Below are positions 1 to 5,555 of a DNA stretch of 34,015 nucleotides, piece after piece. The stretch is from positions 1 through 34,015 of the forward strand of contig JACPAV010000036.1 of assembly GCA_016180645.1 (NCBI GenBank), given 5' to 3'. Numbering within the stretch: the first letter of the stretch is position 1; each line of letters begins with the position of its first letter. A program made the translations under genes and the position numbers. This DNA comes from Nitrospirota bacterium. Its GTDB lineage: Bacteria; JACPQY01. The notes beneath the pieces are model-generated. The model made no database searches, was not told the DNA's origin, and saw nothing but the letters and a program-made list of their open reading frames with translations.

Positions 1-3000
1 GTTATTCGTCACGGCTACGTTCGGCGAAGGCGTGCCGTTGTAGTTGGCGTCGGTGCTGGTGGAACCTGAGAACACGATGGAGTAGGCGATGTTGCCATCC
101 TGAACCGCGTCATCCACGCCGGTGACCGTGACGGTCTGCGGACTGTTCCAGTTGAGATTCGTGAAGATGAGCGAGGCCGGGCCGACCGTGCCCTCGGTCG
201 TGTCGTTTGAACTGTAGTTGACCGTGACGTCCGCCGTGGGTGAGGAAGTCAGGGACACGGTAAAGGTGGCCGTCCCGCCCGCTTCGGTCGTGTTCCCGCT
301 GATTGTGCTCACGTTGTAGCCCGGCGTATCGTCGTCCGTGTTCGTCACGGAAACATCGACGGGATCGAGACCGTTGTAACTTGTGTCCGTGCTCGTCGCC
401 GCCCCCGTCGTGATCGTGTAGGCGATGTTCCCGTCCGCCGCGACGTCATCCACGCCGGTGACAGTCACCGTCTGAGGTGTGTTCCAGTCGGCGCTCGTGA
501 AGGTCAGGGAGACCGGGGAGACCGTGCCTTCGGTCGTATCCGTGCTGGAGAGGCCGATCGAGACGTTGGCCGTGGGTGGCGTGTTCAGGACCACCGTGAA
601 GGTCGCCGTGCCGCCCAGTTCGGTCGTGTTCCCGCTGATTGCGCCGACCGTGATTCCGGATGGGGCGATGGAGAAGTTTGCGTTCGAATCGTCAGCCGAA
701 CTGTTGCCGTAGGCGTCCGTGGCCGTGAGCCTGACGCGCACGGTGCTCGAGCTGATCGCGGGCACCGTCCACGTGTAGCTCCCATCGTTCGTTTCCCCGC
801 TCGCAATCGAGTTCAGGTAGCTGCCTCCGCTGTCCGTCGAATAGTCGAGGGCGAGGGTGAAGGCGCTCGCGTCGGTCAAGTCCGCGTTGTTCCACGTGAT
901 CGACCTACTCTGCCCTTGGGTCCACAGTTCGGCGCCATTGGGGGCGATCAGAGTGGAGATGAGAATCGATGGGGCGGCGATATCATTATTCAGAGCTGTG
1001 GGGGAGGACTGGTTCCCGACCGCGTCGGTGGCGGTGACATATAAGGAAGGGTTGGTATTGTCGCCGATGGCCGTGGCCCCGAAGGAGCCATCGGCCAGTG
1101 ATGTGACGGTCGTGATGAGTGATGTGAGAAGACCATCGGAGTAGATTTTGACGGTGGAATTGGCTTCGACGGCTCCGGCTGCTCCACCGACGGTATCATT
1201 CGTACCCGGTGTATTCTGGGTGACCGTCAGTTGCGCAGGGGCCGGCGCGGGAGGCGGAGTCGAGTCCACCGTCCACGTGTACGAGGCGGGCGACGGATCC
1301 GCGTTGCCCGCGGGGTCATTGGCCCGGACGGAGAAACTGCGAGGACCATCGGCGAGGCTACTGTACGCCTTGGGTGAGGCGCAGGTGCTGTAGGCGCCGG
1401 AATCGAGCTTGCATTCGAAAGTTGCGGCCGAATCGGGACTGTTGAAGGTGAACGACGCCGAGGTCTGATTGGTCAGGGATGAAGGCTGACCGCTGATGGA
1501 CGTTTCAGGGGCCGTCGTATCGAGCGTGACGGTTGCCGTCAGGCTTGAGGTGGCGTTGCCCAGGGAGTCGCGGAACCGGACGTAGACGGTGCGCGTTCCG
1601 TCGGCGCCGGAAGACAAGGTCCAAGGCTTGGAAGCGGAATAGGGCTCATAGGGTGAAAAGGACGTATTGTCGTTTGAGAACGCCATCTCGGGCGCGTCCG
1701 TCGCCGACAAGGTCAGCGTGACCGCCGTGGAGTTCACCGCCGCCGCCCCGGAATTGATCTTTACCGACCCGCCCGTCGGCGCGCTCGTCTTGACCGTCCA
1801 CGTGTACCCGGCGGGCGTCGGATCCACGTTGCCTGCGGCATCGGCGCCGCGGACAGTGAACGAATGAGGACCATCGGATAGGGGTCCGGAGATCGAGTGA
1901 GGAGAGGCGCAGGAGGAGGCCGGAGCAGAGTCGAGAGCGCATTGGAAAATGGCGGACGTATCCGGGGAGGTGAAAGTGAACGTCGCACTCGTCTGATTGC
2001 TGAGAGCTGATGGCTGAGAGCTGATCGCTGTATCGGGCGGCGCGGTGTCCACTGTCCACGTGAACGAAGCGGGAGTCGAGTCGATGTTTCCTGCTGCGTC
2101 CTTCGCCCGGACGTTGAAGGTGTTCGACCCTTCGACGGCGCTCAGGGTGAGCGGGGCGGTGCAGGCGGCGGCGGAAGCCGAATTCAAAGAACAGGCAAAG
2201 GAGCACCCCTCACCCCCGCCCTCTCCCCCAAGGGGCGAGGGAGAATTCTTATCGGAGCAGGAGAAAGAAAAGGTACCGGTGCCCTTGTTGCTCAGAACTG
2301 ATGGCTGAACGGTGATGGCTGTTTCGGGCGGGGTTGTGTCGACCGTCCACGTGAACAGGGCGGGAGTGAGATCCTTGTTGCCCGCCTTGTCGATGGCGGA
2401 GACGGAGAAGGTGTTCGACCCTTCGACGGCGCTCAGGGTGAGCGGGGAGGCGCAGGGCGACGGGGCGCCGGAGTTGAGGGAGCACGTGAAGGTTGATTCC
2501 GGCTCAGAACTGGTAAACTCAAAGGTCGCCGACGCCTGGTTGCTGAGAGCCGGCGGCTGAGAGCTGATCGCTGTTTCGGGCGGAGCGGAATCCTTCAGCG
2601 CCAGCTTGAACGGCACGGACAGCGGCGTGGGGTCCGTATTGCCCAGCGCGTCCGCCGCCTTCACCAGCAGGACGTGATCGCCATCGTCGGCCGCAGGAAC
2701 ATAGGACGCCGGGCAAACCCTGAAGGCTCCCCCGTCCAGCGCGCACTTGAACAGGCAGGCCGCCTTGTCGCATTTGAACACGAAGACAGAATCGGGCTTT
2801 GTCACCGTGCACGAGGTAGGGGCGGCGCCTGAACCGGTTTCCGCTCGACGTTTCGCCCCCAAGGGTGGCGCGCAGGGAGTGGAGATCAGCGTGGTGTCCG
2901 GTGGGTTCAGGTCCACTGCCTTCAGTTCGATCTTTACGTCCGCCGGCGCGGCGACGCCCGCTGCCTTGAAGTCGTCCTTCACTTTCTGATCGAGTTGAAC

Positions 3001-3981
3001 GCTCAGCGTCTCGAAAGCCACCTGCACTTGTTCATTGGTGAGCTTCTTGTTGTCCCCATTGGAGGCGGACGCAACCGCCTGCTGGAGAATGGCGGCCACC
3101 CCTCCGGGCTGGCCAGGCGATGCCGAACCCAGCGCCACCGCCACCGCCACCTCGGTCAAGGTGGACACACCGTCACCGTTCAGGTCGGGCAATTCCACTT
3201 CGTTCGTGTTGATCGTCGTCGGCTTGATGTCCAGGGTCAGAACGGGGGCGCCCGCCTTGCCGCCGGATGCCGTTGCATCGGCCTGCTGGACTTTCACCTC
3301 GACCGTGGTGGTGACACGAACATACTCCACATCCTGCCGCTGTCTCGACCGAACGCGCGTGCTGATCGCGTTCTGGCCGTCTTGCGCCGATTTCTTGGGA
3401 AGATCGAACGAGAGTTGGAAGACGAAAGCGGTCTGGCCGTCGTCCTCCACGGGCGGTTGGCCGCTTGCCTGCTTTCGCGCGGCAGCACCTCTCACGCCCC
3501 CTCTCACGCCTCCCCGAACCCCACCGCGGACGCCTGAAGCCTCGGCCCCTCTCACGCCCCCCCGCACGCCGCCTTGCTCCGATCCGCGGACCCCACCCCT
3601 GATGCCGCCCCGGATCCCGTCGGCCACAAGCTGATCGTTCACGTACACGTCGGCCACCACATCTTTGGAGTCCGCCGCCTGAATCCCGTTCAGCATCGCC
3701 GCCACCTCGGGGGAGAGCGGAATGTCCATGTCCATCGGTACCACGTCTTTTTTCGCCTCCGGCAGTTCGATTTTGCGCATGCAGGCGGGAAGGAAGGTGA
3801 GCAGTGAGCAGCAAGTGGTGAGGAGCAGGGCGAGAGTCGAGAACCGAGAACCGTGAACCGTGAACCGCGAGGAGTAGGGCGAGAGGCGCGAGGCGGGAGT
3901 CGTGAGCCGGGGAGAAACAAAAGAAGAAAAAGCAAAAGGAACGCGCGAGACTTCGCGCAGACTCAGCCCTGCCAACGACAT
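1..3981 (-). CDS. Modular surface lipoprotein A (C-terminus beyond window edge)
   Basis: The frame is open for 1327 codons from ATG 3981 to the left edge, with no stop. The lipobox LPAC puts the modified Cys at about residue 67, so the segment before it is unusually long, and a heptanucleotide array encodes part of it. The ATG at 3981 is chosen because it is the only ATG upstream of the lipobox and because a -35/-10 pair ends 6 bp before it. Next come a PLSPEVAAMLNG motif, a DQLVADG motif and G[VI]RG repeats. An EF-hand-type loop (DLNGDGVSTLTE, residues 266-277) follows, then about five Ig-like domains of the 'PDT..ATF.F...F.C.LD....C.SP....GS.TF' type. Further Ig-like modules and Calx-beta-like repeats (TVTGVDD, EGTV.P.SL.F) run to the edge. 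It is homologous in its N-terminal module to the lipoproteins at 5556 and 17050. It is probably exported and lipid-anchored; the ligand is unknown. Confidence 0.85.
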   Translation of the reverse strand, partial: MSLAGLSLREVSRVPFAFSSFVSPRLTTPASRLSPYSSRFTVHGSRFSTLALLLTTCCSLLTFLPACMRKIELPEAKKDVVPMDMDIPLSPEVAAMLNGIQAADSKDVVADVYVNDQLVADGIRGGIRGGVRGSEQGGVRGGVRGAEASGVRGGVRGGVRGGVRGAAARKQASGQPPVEDDGQTAFVFQLSFDLPKKSAQDGQNAISTRVRSRQRQDVEYVRVTTTVEVKVQQADATASGGKAGAPVLTLDIKPTTINTNEVELPDLNGDGVSTLTEVAVAVALGSASPGQPGGVAAILQQAVASASNGDNKKLTNEQVQVAFETLSVQLDQKVKDDFKAAGVAAPADVKIELKAVDLNPPDTTLISTPCAPPLGAKRRAETGSGAAPTSCTVTKPDSVFVFKCDKAACLFKCALDGGAFRVCPASYVPAADDGDHVLLVKAADALGNTDPTPLSVPFKLALKDSAPPETAISSQPPALSNQASATFEFTSSEPESTFTCSLNSGAPSPCASPLTLSAVEGSNTFSVSAIDKAGNKDLTPALFTWTVDTTPPETAITVQPSVLSNKGTGTFSFSCSDKNSPSPLGGEGGGEGCSFACSLNSASAAACTAPLTLSAVEGSNTFNVRAKDAAGNIDSTPASFTWTVDTAPPDTAISSQPSALSNQTSATFTFTSPDTSAIFQCALDSAPASSCASPHSISGPLSDGPHSFTVRGADAAGNVDPTPAGYTWTVKTSAPTGGSVKINSGAAAVNSTAVTLTLSATDAPEMAFSNDNTSFSPYEPYSASKPWTLSSGADGTRTVYVRFRDSLGNATSSLTATVTLDTTAPETSISGQPSSLTNQTSASFTFNSPDSAATFECKLDSGAYSTCASPKAYSSLADGPRSFSVRANDPAGNADPSPASYTWTVDSTPPPAPAPAQLTVTQNTPGTNDTVGGAAGAVEANSTVKIYSDGLLTSLITTVTSLADGSFGATAIGDNTNPSLYVTATDAVGNQSSPTALNNDIAAPSILISTLIAPNGAELWTQGQSRSITWNNADLTDASAFTLALDYSTDSGGSYLNSIASGETNDGSYTWTVPAISSSTVRVRLTATDAYGNSSADDSNANFSIAPSGITVGAISGNTTELGGTATFTVVLNTPPTANVSIGLSSTDTTEGTVSPVSLTFTSADWNTPQTVTVTGVDDVAADGNIAYTITTGAATSTDTSYNGLDPVDVSVTNTDDDTPGYNVSTISGNTTEAGGTATFTVSLTSSPTADVTVNYSSNDTTEGTVGPASLIFTNLNWNSPQTVTVTGVDDAVQDGNIAYSIVFSGSTSTDANYNGTPSPNVAVTNN
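1999..2033 (-). repeat. Heptanucleotide array in an Ig linker of lipoprotein A
   Basis: Units gctgaga, gctgatg, gctgaga, gctgatc and gctgtat encode the linker AISSQPSALSNQ. Related arrays occupy the same linker of neighbouring Ig domains at 2290-2324 and 2542-2576. Confidence 0.7.
2128..2156 (-). repeat. REP-like element, copy 1 in lipoprotein A
   Basis: CCCTTCGACGGCGCTCAGGG followed by TGAGCGGGG encodes LTLSAVEGS in an Ig loop. It is identical to the copy at 2419-2447. Confidence 0.65.
2205..2243 (-). repeat. REP-like element with CTCTCCC/GGGGCGAGGG arms in lipoprotein A
   Basis: CCCTCACCCC-type sequence followed by CCCTCTCCCCCAAGGGGCGA and GGGAG forms an imperfect hairpin. It encodes NSPSPLGGEGGGEG, which interrupts an Ig-like domain between FSFSCSDK and CSFACSL. 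Similar sequences are known as dispersed repeats in many proteobacteria (recalled, not searched). Confidence 0.65.
2419..2447 (-). repeat. REP-like element, copy 2 in lipoprotein A
   Basis: Identical to 2128-2156 and in the next Ig domain, so the two may have spread by domain duplication rather than by separate insertion. Confidence 0.65.
3797..3908 (-). repeat. Degenerate heptanucleotide tandem array, 16 units
   Basis: On the + strand, sixteen consecutive 7-bp units follow the pattern G-N-G-A-[GA]-N-C, for example gtgagca x2, gagaacc x2, gtgaacc x2, gagaggc and gcgaggc. The array lies inside the 5' end of lipoprotein A, just upstream of its lipobox, and is read in frame. Because 7 is not a multiple of 3, gain or loss of one unit would change the frame. 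Confidence 0.9.
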
Positions 3982-3987
3982 GCAACG

Positions 3988-4016
3988 TTTTTAGCAATCA
4001 CGCAATGTGATGTCAA
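3988..4016 (-). promoter_or_regulatory. Promoter of lipoprotein A, leaderless geometry
   Basis: On the minus strand TTGACA (4016-4011) is followed by exactly 17 bp and TAAAAA (3993-3988), then 6 bp and the ATG at 3981. The expected +1 falls on the start codon. The spacer contains an inverted repeat ATCAC-N5-GTGAT (3997-4011) that could be an operator. The -35 box is perfect; the -10 box matches 4 of 6. Confidence 0.65.
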
Positions 4017-4045
4017 GTGGTTTCTAAATATGTTTCTAATAGAAA

Positions 4046-4061
4046 TGTGATGTAGATCACA
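4046..4061. promoter_or_regulatory. CRP/FNR-family binding site (TGTGA-N6-TCACA)
   Basis: TGTGATGTAGATCACA matches both half sites of the CRP consensus. Its centre (4053.5) is 72.5 bp upstream of the predicted +1 of lipoprotein A, a position on the same helix face as class I CRP activation sites. No CRP gene is in the window; the regulator is inferred from the site alone. Confidence 0.6.
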
Positions 4062-4329
4062 ATCGGTTTTTTCCACGTATGTGCATGGACTTGGGATGTC
4101 CACATTCGGGCACCCGGCATGCGATGAAAAGTCATAAGCTGAAGCAGAGCATGAAGATTCGAGCCGGGTCCCGGACATTGACTTTGTGTCACTTCTCCGG
4201 CTCGGCGTTTCCGAGAAGCCTCCATCCTGCGCTACAAGTCCTACACGTCGGGAGTGTCGGGTTTTCTGCCCAAGGTGGTCATCGTCGGCGCCGGACATGG
4301 AGACCATGACTTACGTCAGGCGGCCTAAT
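4062..4329. other. Intergenic stretch without a recognisable gene
   Basis: No ORF here has a convincing start and ribosome site. A short + strand reading near 4272-4327 resembles a dinucleotide-binding start (VVIVGAGHG) but stops at once. The stretch lies between two CRP-like sites. Confidence 0.4.
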
Positions 4330-4351
4330 AATTGTGACGTAAATCACAATT
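4330..4351. promoter_or_regulatory. Second CRP/FNR-like site, perfect 8-bp arms
   Basis: AATTGTGA-N6-TCACAATT is a perfect inverted repeat with the CRP core TGTGA/TCACA. It lies between the end of the Ros-like gene and the upstream region of lipoprotein A, about 360 bp from the latter's start, so its target is unclear. It could serve an unrecognised small transcript in the 4062-4329 gap. Confidence 0.55.
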
Positions 4352-4444
4352 CAAATTTGTGAAGTTACTACGAGCACTTACGATGACAATGACCGGTGTC
4401 CACCAACATTGGGGGATTCCTGTGAGGAGCGCCTTGGCATGTGT

Positions 4445-5041
4445 CTATCGTTTCCGAACACGGGCATAGTCAAACCCCGCCGCGCGAATGGCTTTCTTGT
4501 AGGCTCCGAACCACTTGCGTGCCGCGTTGTAGAGGGCACTGTTCGATCGGCTGACCGCGTTGTCGTGGAGCGGAAGACCCCGCGCTTTGCATGCCCGCAG
4601 TGCTTCAACAACCTTTGAACGCGACCAAACGGGAGCCTTGCAAATCTTGTCGTAGTCGATTCCGGCCGCGCGGATGGCGGCCTTGTACGAGCCAAACCGG
4701 CCGGAAGCCGCGGCGTACAGACGACCCCCCTCAACTGTTGCGGTGAGCGCTCTCATGTTCAATGGTTGCCGCTCGCGCCATCGCTTGCGCAACTCTTCGG
4801 CAACCCGCTCCCTGGGCCAGATGGTCCGCCGTTCGGCGTCCTGGCGCCGGAGGGCTTCGGCCACGACGTGCTGCACTTCATACTCCTCCTTGTACTCTTG
4901 CGGGTCGACTTTGTGCTTGAAGTAGAGATGAGGGCTGAGATTGCGGTATCGACGTCGGCACATCAGGCACGTGACGAATTCCTCGGGCGTACGAGGCCGG
5001 GGATTGGGCAGGCCGGCATTCGAACTTCGGCGATGTTTCAC
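4445..5041 (-). CDS. Ros/MucR-type zinc-finger DNA-binding protein with two C-terminal repeats
   Basis: A 198-residue protein starting at GTG 5041, with GGAG about 12 nt upstream. Residues 25-43 read C-x2-C-x9-H-x4-H, the spacing of the prokaryotic Ros/MucR C2H2 finger, followed by a family-like PQEYKEEY. Two copies of a roughly 55-residue unit follow, each beginning with W-x-R-x-x-V and ending in FG-x-Y-K-x-A-I-R-A-A-G-[IF]-D-Y. This looks like a helical DNA-binding repeat, but I cannot name the family. Members of the Ros/MucR family are transcription regulators. The gene lies between lipoproteins A and B and could regulate them, but nothing in the sequence proves that. Confidence 0.7.
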   Translation of the reverse strand: MKHRRSSNAGLPNPRPRTPEEFVTCLMCRRRYRNLSPHLYFKHKVDPQEYKEEYEVQHVVAEALRRQDAERRTIWPRERVAEELRKRWRERQPLNMRALTATVEGGRLYAAASGRFGSYKAAIRAAGIDYDKICKAPVWSRSKVVEALRACKARGLPLHDNAVSRSNSALYNAARKWFGAYKKAIRAAGFDYARVRKR

Positions 5042-5182
5042 GGGATCACTTCTCCGTAGTCTCTAGGTCGGGGGAGAAGGCGGCGGGGGCGACGAGTCGG
5101 TCGCGGTACTCATTTTCCTCAGTATCCCGCCTGTGTCGGGTTTCGTCAACGAGCCCACGAGCTGCCGGATCGTCCCACGATC

Positions 5183-5252
5183 GGCGTGGAAAGGCTTTCT
5201 TGTGCGTCGAGCGGAGCCGCGAGGAGACGAGGGGGGAGTAGATGCGGGTCTG
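5183..5252 (-). pseudogene. Relic of the 3' end of a tyrosine recombinase gene
   Basis: The minus strand reads TRIYSPLVSSRL then RSTHKKAFPR, nearly the C-terminus of the intact recombinase at 25665-26660 (TRIYAPLVSSRL then RAAHKKAFPR), including the catalytic Tyr. The match also holds at DNA level. The stop codon of the parent is lost and homology ends at both sides, so no functional protein is expected. It is either a recombination scar or what remains of a decayed element. Confidence 0.7.
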
Positions 5253-5520
5253 GGAAATCGAACTGGCAAGGACCGGTGACCCCCGTTCGAGGCCCCGTGG
5301 CTTGCCACGGGGTATCTTTTCCTCGGCACAAGCACGGGGTAGGAAGTCCGCCGCGGCGGATGCGGGCCTCCAACGGTGTGAAATGGCGGCTAGCCGGCAC
5401 CCGGAGCCGGGGGGAGGACCACAAGCGCGACAGGCCGGCCATTGCTGGGGAGCGGGCCATCGGGAGCAGCTCGGCGATGGAACGAACACGGCTCGGCTGA
5501 CGCCCGTTCCGCTGGTCGGC
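5253..5520. other. Intergenic stretch with one strong hairpin
   Basis: No gene is supported here. CCCCGTGGC-tt-GCCACGGGG (5293-5312) is a perfect 9-bp palindrome followed by TATCTTTT. It resembles the GC-rich palindromes found elsewhere in the window more than a terminator, since no + strand gene ends before it. Confidence 0.5.
5293..5312. repeat. GC-rich palindrome (GGC-tt-GCC centre)
   Basis: Nine paired bases on each side of a 2-nt centre, with the same CTTG centre as the palindrome at 7393-7410 inside lipoprotein B. The T-rich 3' flank would also allow a rho-independent terminator on the + strand, but no transcript is known to reach it. Confidence 0.6.
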
Positions 5521-5549
5521 TTGCCCTGAACCGCCATCGCCACTAGAAT
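5521..5549 (+). promoter_or_regulatory. Promoter of lipoprotein B, leaderless geometry
   Basis: TTGCCC (5521-5526), 17 bp, TAGAAT (5544-5549), then 6 bp and ATG 5556. The predicted +1 is the A of the start codon, the same geometry as at lipoprotein A and both recombinases. No Shine-Dalgarno sequence precedes the ATG. Confidence 0.65.
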
Positions 5550-5555
5550 AGGTCC

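Noticed and set aside
4271-4327. Reading VVIVGAGHG, like the start of a flavoprotein or NAD-binding protein
   Set aside because: It stops after about ten more residues, has no start signal and no second motif; chance cannot be excluded.
5246-5290. tRNA-like TTCGA sequence next to the recombinase relic
   Set aside because: The T-arm, anticodon and acceptor stems do not pair; no tRNA can be folded by eye.
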